Of a stretch of DNA of 64,000 nt, positions 47,601-53,600 are shown piece after piece. Under the pieces are notes generated by a model, which worked only from the letters and a program-made list of their open reading frames with translations, did no database searches and was not told the DNA's origin. Location: NCBI GenBank assembly GCA_029204225.1, contig CM055103.1, positions 5,640,852-5,704,851 on the forward strand, read 5' to 3'. The first letter of the stretch is position 1; each line of letters opens with the position of its first letter. The position numbers and the translations under genes were made by a program. The stretch comes from Diphasiastrum complanatum (taxonomy: Eukaryota > Streptophyta > Lycopodiopsida > Lycopodiales > Lycopodiaceae).

Positions 47601-48907
47601 TATTGTCCCACACGTGTGAAATAGGTGGTAAGTCCAAGCGTTAGGCTTTTTGTATATACTCCTTGATGGAGCTCACTTGATATGAACGATTTTTGCATCA
47701 AGCTTGTCTATGTCTCTCTTTGCATGCATTTTGGTGGATCAAATGCTTTGATTGGTGTTAGTACTTTGCTCTCCGGTCTCTGTCCATACAAAATACTGTG
47801 ATTCACATGTGTGAAGCCTATTTGATCATTTACACTTTGCTTTAGATTGCTTACATATCAAGATAGGACCAATTCTAGCTTGTATTTGGTGATAGAGCTG
47901 TTGATAGTAATGCAACCAATCACTTGTGGATTGAATGAATCCATTTATGGTCCTAATTGTATTTGCTTTCACCGTATCAACTTCCTTCTGTTAGCCGTTT
48001 TCTTGATCCATGAGCTGTGTCATCCTTTTAGGATAAGAGAGTTTCGACCAAAATCTTATAAAAGAGGAGAGGTAAGAGAATAGAGAAGAATAGCTATGTT
48101 ATTGTATGTTGAGACCAATGGTCTTTGGAACCGATTTATAAGTCATTCAATGCCCAATGACAATAATAACAAAAGAATACAGCTACTCTGGACTTCAAGT
48201 GCATGATGGTAAAAGGGCCAGGGTTATTGTACCTGTACCCAGAATGGAACTCTTTTATTGTCATTGCTCTCTAGTGCAAGACTTCATCATGGCTGAGTCT
48301 TCCTTTCACCACTGCAGAAGAAGTGATAACCTCAGCACTTCATTATTCGTGTGAATATATGTTGACCATTCAAGGTATTGTCCTTTTATTTGTAGTCATT
48401 TATGGGAGCACAGCTGTTGTTGGTCTTTTCTGCAACTATTGGATTTTGATGTAATGCCTAGAGCTATTGATATTGCAGCATGTCATATAAAGCATGATGT
48501 CTACTCATTTTTGCTGAAATGATTTATGTGCTCTATTATTTTGAATTGCAAGAAACTTTAATCATGTTGGATCAATGCATTCTACAGACTGTGTGAAAAA
48601 TGCAACATACATGAACTTATTATAGTTATTTAATTTCAAAGAAGGGCTAAAAAGAGGCATTGCTTATCCATCATAAAATCCGAAACCATGGAAATAGTAA
48701 CCTACGATTCCAATGAGGAATGTCAATCAAATAGCTATTTGTGTCTTTATGAACTTTTTGTGCTTTTTTTTTTTTTTTCTGACGGTAATAGCTGTTTGAA
48801 GGTATGTACATGCAGATCTGCATGGAGCTTCAAGTACAGTGGTCAAGAACCAAGACTCAGGCCAACCTATCCCACCACTTACGATCAACCAAGCTGGATG
48901 TTTCACC
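10890..48907 (+). CDS. NEMF: NEMF/Rqc2/Tae2 homolog (ribosome quality control), 5' two thirds, 10 exons
   Basis: Joining ten exons gives an open frame of 1968 nt (656 codons), with GT donors and AG acceptors and compatible phases throughout. It opens [15 protein letters not shown]. Known for the family: NEMF/Rqc2 binds 60S subunits carrying stalled peptidyl-tRNA, recruits the Listerin ubiquitin ligase and directs C-terminal tailing of the nascent chain in the cytosol. Seen here: NFACT-N in residues 1-250, with Asp10 (TADV) and the LGMDR motif (Asp104-Arg105) at the positions known to matter for tailing; a helix-hairpin-helix near 258-290 ([16 protein letters not shown]); a charged coiled-coil region about 388-570; and the start of NFACT-R/DUF814 from about 575 ([16 protein letters not shown], then [11 protein letters not shown]). 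Plant homologs are roughly 1,000 residues or more, so about a third, including NFACT-C, should lie further 3'. No frameshift or stop is seen, so the gene looks functional. Confidence 0.93.
11209..11654. mobile_element. hAT-type MITE, 446 bp, with perfect 8-bp target duplication
   Basis: Terminal inverted repeats TAGTGTTGGGCGGGTATC and GATACCCGCCCAACACTG match except for the outermost base. They are bounded by GTATGCAT on both sides (11201-11208 and 11655-11662). An 8-bp duplication and the (C/T)AGTGTTGGG-type end are typical of hAT elements. The interior has no coding capacity but is full of ATACCAG/CTGGTAT words in both orientations. It sits in NEMF intron 1. Confidence 0.92.
11663..12130. 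other. No gene recognised
   Basis: The minus strand holds an open frame starting near 11960 ([15 protein letters not shown]) broken by stops. No domain is recognised. It flanks both the MITE and the hAT fragment and could belong to either. Confidence 0.35.
12140..12660 (+). pseudogene. hAT transposase fragment (same family as 54.6-58.9 kb)
   Basis: The plus strand reads [20 protein letters not shown], then [28 protein letters not shown] and [11 protein letters not shown]. These match the second exon of the hAT element in intron 10, whose corresponding segments are [30 protein letters not shown] and FYTCDLPFHLARTPAWRR. A frame change near 12380 and no BED or DUF659 exons nearby show it is a fragment. 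Confidence 0.85.
12960..13115 (+). pseudogene. Ty3/gypsy chromodomain tail
   Basis: The plus strand reads [16 protein letters not shown], then, after frameshifts, an EKE..DL..FPN remnant, the end of a chromovirus chromodomain. It runs into a polypurine tract (AAAGCGGGAGGGAA) and an LTR. Confidence 0.75.
13119..13755 (+). repeat. Ty3/gypsy 3' LTR (start clear, end approximate)
   Basis: Begins TGTTATGGACCCC immediately after the purine tract and contains a promoter-like TATGTATATATAGG at about 13371. No second copy is present, so the 3' end is estimated. Confidence 0.6.
13756..14686. other. Rest of NEMF intron 1; nothing recognised
   Basis: Contains short open frames only (for example 13786-14019). 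Two copies of a GTTGGGTT..AACCCACTATGGG phrase lie near 14225-14260. Confidence 0.4.
14687..14799 (+). CDS. NEMF: NEMF exon 2
   Basis: Starts after acceptor GTGCAG with TYVIKL and carries [20 protein letters not shown], a highly conserved NFACT-N stretch. It ends inside an Arg codon (CG|T) before donor GTATGA. Confidence 0.93.
14800..16197 (+). other. NEMF intron 2
   Basis: T-rich, with no recognisable element. Donor GTATGA and acceptor GGCACAG fit the exon frames. Confidence 0.6.
16198..16294 (+). CDS. NEMF: NEMF exon 3 (LGMDR motif)
   Basis: Completes the split Arg codon, then encodes 32 residues from [16 protein letters not shown] to QQLGMDR. The Asp-Arg pair is residues 104-105 of the joined protein. 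The donor is a strong GTAAGG and the exon ends in phase 0. Confidence 0.95.
16746..17273 (-). repeat. Second PBS/leader copy plus third-LTR remnant
   Basis: 17273-16823 repeats the PBS and first ~450 bp of the leader. It then joins, at a shared AGC, to the last about 77 bp of an LTR that ends at the CAGAG duplication. Confidence 0.85.
17274..17691 (-). repeat. Gypsy internal (second) LTR
   Basis: Full-length, nearly identical to the 5' LTR, and preceded by the polypurine tract. In element direction it is followed by a second PBS and leader rather than by host DNA. Confidence 0.9.
17737..17940 (-). pseudogene. Gypsy chromodomain and C-terminus
   Basis: [18 protein letters not shown] is a chromodomain core, which places the element among plant chromoviruses. 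The frame ends 45 bp before the polypurine tract (GTCGGGGAG in element direction) and the LTR. Confidence 0.88.
17879..19080 (-). pseudogene. Gypsy integrase
   Basis: Reads [20 protein letters not shown] with a CPFCLRNK zinc-finger remnant, then [24 protein letters not shown] and [14 protein letters not shown] (the D,D,E core), then the C-terminal [10 protein letters not shown]. Only the second half of the finger is typical. A frameshift near 17940 splits off the chromodomain. Confidence 0.92.
18969..20530 (-). pseudogene. Gypsy reverse transcriptase and RNase H
   Basis: Classical Ty3 motifs in order: [44 protein letters not shown], catalytic VYFDD, then EIEFLGFLI and RNase [15 protein letters not shown] and the TDHQSL region. 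A single stop (CAG to TAG, 20034-20036) interrupts one otherwise continuous frame. A frameshift near 19080 separates it from integrase. Confidence 0.92.
20530..20784 (-). pseudogene. Gypsy gag N-terminus, truncated
   Basis: Starts [13 protein letters not shown] and carries a heptad-like stretch ([20 protein letters not shown]). It breaks off at a Gly/Ser-rich segment and is joined almost at once to the start of reverse transcriptase. An internal deletion has therefore removed the rest of gag and the protease. Confidence 0.75.
20839..21448 (-). other. Gypsy 5' leader
   Basis: Non-coding leader between PBS and gag. Its PBS-proximal part is repeated almost unchanged at 16823-17261. Confidence 0.75.
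21449..21460 (-). other. Primer binding site, tRNA-Met type
   Basis: In element direction TGGTATCGGAGC follows the LTR directly. It matches the initiator-Met PBS TGGTATCAGAGC with one change. The second copy (17262-17273) has the perfect form. Confidence 0.85.
21461..21879 (-). repeat. Gypsy 5' LTR (419 bp)
   Basis: Nearly identical to 17274-17691. In element direction it starts AGTTATGGACTC and ends TTCGTAACT. These termini differ from the usual TG..CA, but the adjacent PBS and target duplication place them exactly. Confidence 0.9.
21885..22930. other. Intron 3 segment without recognised feature
   Basis: AT-rich to mixed sequence. From 22720 to 22925 several CCTCCAA(G/A) phrases recur, possibly still part of the neighbouring gypsy LTR. 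Confidence 0.35.
22931..23697 (-). repeat. Gypsy 3' LTR (left copy)
   Basis: Direct repeat of the right LTR. The right boundary is fixed by the TGTAACA end beside the polypurine tract. Confidence 0.82.
23714..24228 (-). pseudogene. Gypsy integrase end and chromodomain
   Basis: Reads [51 protein letters not shown] and then chromodomain [19 protein letters not shown]. It follows the gag break with only a few bases between, which marks the deletion joint. Confidence 0.88.
24214..24811 (-). pseudogene. Gypsy gag
   Basis: Begins [17 protein letters not shown], has a coiled-coil-like [20 protein letters not shown], then, after a frameshift near 24550, the gag core with [21 protein letters not shown] and [13 protein letters not shown]. 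It stops near 24214 in the middle of the family's usual gag, where the deletion begins. Confidence 0.85.
24830..25380 (-). other. Gypsy leader region
   Basis: Non-coding, rich in AATCCAAGC(C/T) phrases, lying between gag and the right LTR. No PBS is recognisable. Confidence 0.45.
25381..26203 (-). repeat. Gypsy 5' LTR (right copy)
   Basis: About 823 bp, closely matching 22931-23697 but with additional segments such as one at 25588-25605 and near 25690. The inner end (near 25381) is not followed by a recognisable PBS. Confidence 0.8.
26440..26715 (-). pseudogene. Ty1/copia gag (UBN2-type) fragment
   Basis: Reads [40 protein letters not shown] and [12 protein letters not shown], the central copia gag segment. 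A 22-bp segment (AAGTTGATCTCGAAG...) is repeated at 26501-26540. No zinc knuckle follows. Confidence 0.72.
26860..28364 (+). pseudogene. LINE (non-LTR) ORF2 reverse transcriptase remnant
   Basis: Across shifting frames the plus strand reads [20 protein letters not shown], then [11 protein letters not shown] (catalytic YADD), then [11 protein letters not shown], the usual order of LINE RT. Downstream fragments [16 protein letters not shown] and VALMIGEMF look like its C-terminal region. Several frameshifts and stops are present. It is cut at its 3' side by the copia-type LTR at 28365. Confidence 0.82.
28365..28806 (+). repeat. Copia-type 5' LTR (442 bp)
   Basis: Boundaries fixed by the TG start shared with the 3' LTR and by the PBS. 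A related LTR is at 35382-35828. Confidence 0.9.
29590..29759 (+). repeat. Copia-type 3' LTR, truncated
   Basis: Matches the first ~170 bp of the 5' LTR (TGTTAGAATAATAAATG to GTGAATTAAGTACCTA), then diverges abruptly. Confidence 0.88.
29760..30453 (+). other. End of NEMF intron 3; nothing recognised
   Basis: Ordinary T-rich intron sequence leading to the exon 4 acceptor. Confidence 0.5.
30454..30578 (+). CDS. NEMF: NEMF exon 4
   Basis: Follows a pyrimidine-rich acceptor ending CTCAG. It encodes [20 protein letters not shown] and onward to LLRTH, ending in phase 2 (AG|A). It lies about 14.2 kb from exon 3, the intron being full of retroelements. Confidence 0.94.
30845..31684. mobile_element. 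hAT-like non-autonomous element, 840 bp
   Basis: Ends carry inverted repeats TTAGTTGCCCGTTCCG and, on the opposite strand, TTAGAAGCCCGTTCCG. Flanks TGTTAGAC (30837-30844) and TGTTAGAT (31685-31692) match at 7 of 8 positions. Both ends contain the palindromic motif GTTCCG..CGGAAC in several copies. No transposase reading frame inside. It lies in NEMF intron 4. Confidence 0.75.
32578..32746. repeat. Tandem duplication of about 85 bp
   Basis: Two adjacent copies share GTGGATTGGACTACCAAGAG and the following GATGAACGTATCTGTGACAA, with a few differences. Confidence 0.85.
33250..33565. mobile_element. Possible hAT-like MITE
   Basis: The left part (ATGGTTGCAGAGAATCATGA) and right part (GGTTCGAACCGCGATTCACG) resemble the termini of the large hAT at 54.6-58.9 kb, including the GGTTCGAACCGCGATTC string of its right end. 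Palindromic GATTC/GAATC words fill the left 70 bp. Flanking ATAGAA occurs on both sides, but the duplication is imperfect and the ends are not well defined. Confidence 0.4.
35262..35381 (+). pseudogene. Ty1/copia pol 3' end
   Basis: Allowing frameshifts it reads [12 protein letters not shown], then a [10 protein letters not shown]-like end, matching the final residues of copia RNase H. It directly abuts the LTR. Confidence 0.55.
35382..35828 (+). repeat. Copia-type LTR (447 bp)
   Basis: Starts TGTTAGAAATAATAAATG and ends TTTCCTACA, a diverged relative of 28365-28806. With the pol end upstream it is best read as a 3' LTR. Confidence 0.8.
35829..36100 (+). pseudogene. Ty3/gypsy RT-RNase H connection fragment
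   Basis: In mixed frames the plus strand gives a [26 protein letters not shown] segment, matching the RT-RNase H connection of gypsy elements. The following stretch ([20 protein letters not shown]) resembles the spacer before integrase. It starts right after the copia LTR, so the LTR element may have inserted into, or recombined with, a gypsy copy. Confidence 0.5.
36101..38048 (+). other. Rest of NEMF intron 4; no gene recognised
   Basis: Several unrelated open frames below 100 residues on both strands, none with a recognised domain. The acceptor before exon 5 is TTTGCAG. Confidence 0.4.
38049..38682 (+). CDS. NEMF: NEMF exon 5 (end of NFACT-N, acidic linker, HhH)
   Basis: Completes Arg and reads [16 protein letters not shown], then a Lys/Glu/Asp-rich linker of about 100 residues that varies in the family, then the helix-hairpin-helix segment [20 protein letters not shown]. 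It encodes 211 full codons, ends in phase 0 and has donor GTATGG. A 160-residue open frame on the opposite strand is only its shadow. Confidence 0.95.
39179..39420. repeat. Hairpin followed by GC-rich inverted-motif cluster
   Basis: GTGCACCTTC and GAAGGTGCA form a near-perfect hairpin (39179-39211, 9-bp loop). It is followed by repeated short words such as GAAGGTCCACCTCC, AGAAGGGCCTTCTGCC and GGAGGCCCTTCTCC in alternating orientation. The composition differs from the surrounding AT-rich intron, as in a MITE end, but no terminal repeats or target duplication were found. Confidence 0.45.
39447..40250 (-). other. Unrecognised minus-strand open frames
   Basis: Two frames (149 residues ending at 39447, 129 residues ending at 39851) have ordinary amino-acid composition but no domain I can name. 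They lie downstream, in the same strand sense, of a LINE ORF1-like scrap and may be parts of the same element. Confidence 0.3.
40251..40560 (-). pseudogene. Possible LINE ORF1 scrap
   Basis: After frame corrections the minus strand reads [18 protein letters not shown] and then [16 protein letters not shown]. This resembles the KR..KALNVRV segment of the two clearer LINE ORF1 remnants at 41 and 45 kb. Confidence 0.35.
40735..40790. repeat. (GA)n microsatellite
   Basis: GA run of about 56 bp followed by a short AAG run. Confidence 0.97.
41050..41500 (-). pseudogene. LINE (L1-type) ORF1 C-terminal half
   Basis: The minus strand reads [10 protein letters not shown], then [16 protein letters not shown], and, in another frame, [20 protein letters not shown] and [15 protein letters not shown]. 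The last two are the characteristic end of plant L1 ORF1 proteins. Frame changes and stops near 41300 show decay. It lies antisense in NEMF intron 5. Confidence 0.78.
41562..41617. repeat. (GA)n microsatellite near exon 6
   Basis: GA run of about 55 bp followed by GTATGTATGTATG. It ends some 44 bp before the exon 6 acceptor, so length changes could affect branch-point spacing. Confidence 0.95.
41661..41846 (+). CDS. NEMF: NEMF exon 6
   Basis: Starts right after acceptor ATGTGCAG and encodes 62 codons, [13 protein letters not shown] to KIRTDQ, in phase 0. It begins the coiled-coil region ([17 protein letters not shown]). A (GA)n tract and a short (GTAT)n run sit only 44 bp upstream of the acceptor. 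Confidence 0.94.
42043..42336 (+). CDS. NEMF: NEMF exon 7 (coiled coil)
   Basis: Encodes 98 codons: [20 protein letters not shown], the conserved [18 protein letters not shown], and [10 protein letters not shown] near the end. Phase 0 at both ends. The donor GTTTTC is weak but the reading frame resumes exactly in exon 8. Confidence 0.94.
42337..43031 (+). other. NEMF intron 7
   Basis: T-rich intron with a G9 run near 42437. No element recognised. Confidence 0.6.
43032..43184 (+). CDS. NEMF: NEMF exon 8
   Basis: Encodes 51 codons, [20 protein letters not shown] to KKTQQQLAQ, a basic helical segment before NFACT-R. Acceptor TTTACAG, donor GTACTG, phase 0. Confidence 0.94.
43558..43712 (+). 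CDS. NEMF: NEMF exon 9 (start of NFACT-R)
   Basis: Encodes [20 protein letters not shown], then [18 protein letters not shown] and RYLKKGD, the beginning of the DUF814 fold. It ends CT|G in phase 2 at donor GTAAGT. The next intron is 5089 bp. Confidence 0.95.
44480..45305 (-). pseudogene. LINE (L1-type) ORF1
   Basis: Reading minus from about 45232: a Pro/Ser-rich N-terminus, a coiled coil ([20 protein letters not shown]), an acidic patch, a second coiled coil ([14 protein letters not shown]), [11 protein letters not shown], then after a stop [20 protein letters not shown] and [11 protein letters not shown]. This is the ORF1 layout of plant L1 elements. The C-terminal basic end degenerates near 44480. 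It lies antisense to NEMF in intron 9. Confidence 0.75.
45640..45925 (+). pseudogene. Ty1/copia RNase H fragment
   Basis: Reads [17 protein letters not shown], then [20 protein letters not shown] and a FLLRL end (copia DIFTKAL position). It matches the C-terminal third of RNase H. One base loss near 45885 shifts the frame. Confidence 0.82.
45970..46055. repeat. Tandem duplication of about 36 bp
   Basis: GACGACTAGGGTCCATACGG and the following TCATAACTCCG occur twice in a row with one or two changes. Confidence 0.85.
46303..46880 (+). pseudogene. Ty1/copia gag zinc knuckle and protease
   Basis: A CCHC remnant ([15 protein letters not shown]) precedes the protease [18 protein letters not shown], which keeps the catalytic DSG triad, and [20 protein letters not shown]. 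Because RNase H lies 5' of it, the two fragments cannot belong to one intact copy. The frame ends at 46808. Confidence 0.85.
46881..48801 (+). other. 3' part of NEMF intron 9
   Basis: Mostly unrecognised. At 47672-47770 an inverted copy of the LINE-associated segment at about 44460-44570 occurs (shared CATTTTGGTGGATC and TCTCTTTGCATGCA). A T14 run lies just before the exon 10 acceptor. Confidence 0.5.
48802..48907 (+). CDS. NEMF: NEMF exon 10 (NFACT-R continued)
   Basis: Completes the split Leu codon and gives 35 codons: [20 protein letters not shown], then [12 protein letters not shown]. It ends in phase 0 at donor GTAACC. The acceptor lies 3' of a long T-rich tract. The next expected segment (family VCHSQAW-type) was looked for by eye to 64000 and not found. 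Confidence 0.93.
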
Positions 48908-49529
48908 GTAACCTCTCCTTTCCACATAGTTTATGTTATACGTTTTTTGACAATGTACATGCATAAATATTCACATGTTTTTTCATGCAATTTGTATTTA
49001 TGTTCCGGAGAAGCTAATTATTATGTTGATCTTACAAATGAAGTTGTGCGTTAATGATTGAAAGGATGAAGCAAAGCATGTATAACTAATTATCAGACTT
49101 TGACATGCCCTTCACGGTTGAATCGATTGTCCTCAACTAAAAGGCTCATAAGCTTCTTTTAGTATAGGGCCGTCGTTATAAAGTTACTCCCCATCCATCC
49201 ACTTGTTAGCAGATGTGCTAATGTATCCTTCAAATGTCAAGACGTAGAATCGATGCCATTTTCCCCTTCTTTCTTTCTTTTCTTATTAACAAGGATCTGT
49301 TTAGGTTCCAGAATGTCTTCATTATTAATCACATCAAGAGTTCCCTTTGATACTTGGTGTTGTTGGTGTTGGTCCAACATGCCTTCAATGGTGCCACATA
49401 AAATGCATGATGGATTTTCCAATGAGGAGGTAGATCCAATGGATATACTGCATCATTAGTGACTTTGGTCTTATTGTTTGTATGCTTCCATTATTGAGTA
49501 GAGGTCTTGTGTAGCTCAAGTTGGTGTTG

Positions 49530-52500
49530 TAACTAAATTGTGGCACAAATGTTTGGGACACTTGAATTATCAAAGTTTGCAAGTGTTGAAGAAACTCAAT
49601 ATTGTTATTGGTTTTCCACCTCCCCCTGTGAAGGATGTGTTATGGGTAAACTTCATTGTCAAAAATGTCAAGAGTGTACTTTTCGAACGAAAGGTATTCA
49701 AGAAATTATTCACACAAATCTTGGTAGACTTAGGTCGATACTTTGTGACTCTTGCTGAAGATTATTCTAGGAGGTTTGGGTTGATTTGTACAGAATAAGA
49801 CTGATGCTCTTAAGAACCTTACTTGGTTTAAAGCAGGTGTGGAAAAGCAAACATGAAGGCAAATCAAGGTCCTATGTTTAGATAAAGGGGGAGAGTATCT
49901 CTTTATAGAGTTTTAGGAATTTCGCATGTATAATGGAATGAAGAGAGAATTGTAGCTATAGGTACACGACAACAAAATGGCATTGTGGAAAGAAAGAATC
50001 AAACTATAGTTGAGTGTGCTCGAAGCTTGTTAAAGACAAAAAAAGTTTCGAACTCATTTTGGGGAGAAACAGTTCATAAAGTTGTGTTTCTACCTAACAA
50101 AAGTCCAACTAAAGCAGTGGAGAATAGAACATCAAAGGAGGCTTTCTTAGGTTAGGAACCTAGTGTGAGCCATTTGAGAATCTTTGGGAGTACAACTTAT
50201 GCATATATTCCAAAAAATACAGAAGCAATTTGATCACAAACCTACAATGTTTATTTCTTGATTATGACGATGAATGTTGAAAGTAAAAAGTTATCAATAG
50301 CAGGGATGTCGTTTTTGATGATGGACCTCAGGATAATTTGTCAGACACAAGTTCATCTTCCAGTTTCATAAATCCTAAAGAGCTGGTTTTTTGATTGTTG
50401 GTGATGTGTCTATTTTAGAGACAACTAGAGAGAATCTAGTTAAAAATTTAGAATCACAACAAGAGCATAGTGGTCATGAGCAAGTTCAAGAGGACAACAG
50501 AAAGTGTAAAGAGAGGTCGAAGGTTTGGGATACAATTTGCCACCAACATCTCCTACACAAAAGACTTCTAGAATCTACACTTACATCATGCATATTACCT
50601 AGATGATATCTTGTGACAATTAAGAGTGGTCACATATTGATGAGGGACAGTAAAGTGAGCAAGGGAGAGAAGAGATAATCTAGGATATGTAATTGAAAAG
50701 AGACAAGTGAAGTATGTTACACTTCCATGGCAAATATACTTGAGAGAAATGACTTGCATACTTTTGAAGAAGCTTCAAAAGAAAGAAGGCATGTATGAGG
50801 AGATTGATTCAATAATGAAGAATGAGACATCCGGTCTTGTGGGGCTAGCTTTAGGGAAAAGGCAATTGGATGTGGATGGGCTTACAAAACAAAGTTCAAA
50901 TGTGATGGTACTTTAGACAAATACAAGGCAAGGCTTATTGCGACATGTTGTGCTCATTATGAAGAAACATCTGCACTTGTTGCAAAGTTGAATAACGTAA
51001 GAACAATCATTTGCGACTTATTCTGAGGACAACATTCATTTCACATCTTTTATCAATTCGACACTGTCGTTCAAAAGTAGACGTACAAAATGATGATAAT
51101 AAAAGAATGCTGCACTGACTTGAAGTAGACATTCAAATCTGATTCGTTTGGATTATAGCTATGATCAATCAGGAAAGTATTGGTTGTCATGTACTTCCAG
51201 CACATCAAAGCTTATCAATGCTATATAATATCCAATGTAAGCTTTGGAGGTCCAAAAGGAGCTATTAGCCTTAAGAACAAGGCAGTTCCCTCTTTAAGCC
51301 CTCCAAAATAATTAATAAGGATAATAGGCCAATAAGGGCTCAATGTACATTAAATATTACTAACAAGGGCTAACTATGTTCTAGATGAGACTTTGCATAG
51401 GTAGTTGGTTGGAAGTCTTATTTACTTGATGATACTCGATTTGACATATCTTATGCTATGAGTATTGTTAAGTCAATATATGTCAAAACCTAAGATGGTA
51501 CATTGGGAAGCATCAGGAAATTTTGAGGTACATTTAATATACAATCAGGTTTGGCCTAAGTTGCGTAGGAATGGGGTTTCCAGGACCACCCCAGAATGTA
51601 GTTCCAGAAAAAAACTTCAATTTTTTTTTTGCCACTGTGCCCCATTTCACATACGTATTCCAGTTTTCTATTATTGGCATGATTGCCAACAACACTTAAT
51701 CATCTCAACTGCAGAGTAAATTGTAATTCAAAAAGGCCTTGACATATTCTATAGAACCCAAAGCTGAATAGGCTTGTTAAGGCAAAAATGGAAAAAGAAG
51801 CAAGGTTAGGGTTTAGTGCATCATTTCATAGTTAGTCAGAGAAGCAAAAGTACAACTTCCATACAGATGTATTGCTAGCATCCAGCCTTGGCCAAAGGAT
51901 GTTCAAGCAACTTTCTCAAGACAATAGATAATAGTAGATCAACATTTTTAATCAACTATAAAACCTGTAGGGAAATACATGTGCTTGAGCCTTGAGCTAC
52001 TGTGCTATATTAGCCTGTATATGCTTTGCCAGTTAATGTTACATATCCGAACTTCTAAGAATGCCTTCCGGAGTAGTTCTCATTGTTGTTTGCATCAAAT
52101 TTCAATAGTGATGTATAATATTTCAATTTTTTTCACAGGCCTACATGTTGTTTTTTCTCACTCCCACACATGGGTCCAAAAAAAAAAATTTGCAGCGTTC
52201 CGATCCGGAACGCTGCTGATTTCCGGAACCGTTCAGGAACTCTCCCTCTAGAACGCCCCCGAGTGCAGCATTCCGGAACAGGACGCATATATGGGTTTGG
52301 CATTCAGTATGGAAAAAATTACAACGATATGAAGGTATAGAGGTATACATATGTTGATTAGGTTGGAAATGCTGAAGATACAAGATCAACAAGGTTTACT
52401 TTTATTCTCGGAATTGGTGCTATCACATGGAGTTATAAGAAGCAACTTACTATATCATTGTCTTCTAGAATGGTAGAGTATTGTGCGGCTATAGGTGTTG

Positions 52501-52760
52501 CATGTGAAGCAGTTTGGCTCAAGCAGATTTTGAGAGATCTTTACATGGAGCAAGAGGGGTCCTAGGAGACTTCATCGTGACAACCAAAGTTGTATCCAGA
52601 TGGCAAAGAATCCTGTTTTCCATAGTAGGAACAACACATTGAAGGTTAGTGACACTATATATTGGAAAGACTTCAAGAAAGAGACATTGGACTTATCTAT
52701 TGTAATACAAATGACCAAATAACATTCATAACTTCATTGTCCGCTCGAATGGTATTTGAT
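49530..52760 (+). mobile_element. Decayed Ty1/copia element, gag-pre-integrase to RNase H
   Basis: In order: MWHKCLGHLNYQSLQVLKKL (GAG-pre-integrase); an integrase remnant with DKGGEY, QQNGIVERKNQTIVECARSL and RIFGSTTYAYIP; RT start EEIDSIMKNET and KARLIAT; later GSLIYLDDTRFDISYAMSIV; then RNase H with GAITWSYKKQLTISLSSRMV and EAVWLKQILRDLY. Numerous stops and frameshifts occur and the catalytic RT core is lost. At least two foreign segments interrupt it (about 51230-51395 and 52140-52320). No LTRs recognised. Confidence 0.82.
52140..52320. mobile_element. Small insertion with GGAACGCTG/TTCCGGAA palindromes
   Basis: Within the copia remnant, about 130 bp contains GCGTTCCGATCCGGAACGCT and further TTCCGGAAC words. 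It looks like the end of a hAT-like element related to 30845-31684. The RNase H frame resumes after it. Confidence 0.5.
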
Positions 52761-53600
52761 TTTTCTTTTCAATGTATTATGTAAGTTGTAACTTTTAAAT
52801 TTCGATTGAATCGATTCAAAGTTCAAACGTTTATCCAATGTACCTAGCTTACTAATAACTGCTCACTAACACTACCTACAACTTAGGAATTACTTTTGGA
52901 GATGACAATCTCTATTCTGACAATAAGAGGATATCCGAATTAACTCACCTTCTAAAAAATGAACTTTATTCATATAAAGTTGTTTTCCATGGTTTTGCAA
53001 TCTTTCACAATATCCTAGTAATCCACTATGCCCATTGCATATCCATGTAACTAAATGAGTTATTGAAAAGAATGTGGGATGTGTCAAAGTGCTTGGATCT
53101 TGTGGATATAATGTTCCATCTGTCCACAAATCCACGTTTTTCTTTCCTTCTGCCTTGTAACGAGAACGATCTTCAGCAGATATTTAAACTCCTTTGCCTC
53201 TTCTTCTCTGCAAAGGTGCCAAATCAACTACACTTTAGTATATACATGCTACTGATGTTTGATCATTGATGGTGGTATCACGGTTCTAATTTTAATTTTC
53301 TATGAGCAGTGAACACTAATTTAGTTTCAGCTTTTTACAAGCGAACTTTCAAATGCATGTATTCAGTACCAATCCAATATTTATAAGATTTTAGAAACAT
53401 TTTAGACATTATAGATATTACTTGACATGTTTTCTAGCATTACATTAAAAAAATGCAAAAAAAAAAATTTGCCGATTCTTTCGGGAGGGGCCTAGTTTAG
53501 AACCACGATTTATGCCGATTCTTAATATCACTCAGTGGATCAAGGCATCTTATCATCCCAAGGACCATGCACCATAAGATATCATCTCACTCTATGTATG
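52761..53600. other. No gene recognised
   Basis: AT-rich. A short GCCGATTCTTTCGGGAGGGG ... GATTTATGCCGATTC cluster at 53470-53525 may be the 5' end of the outer hAT copy. Confidence 0.35.
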
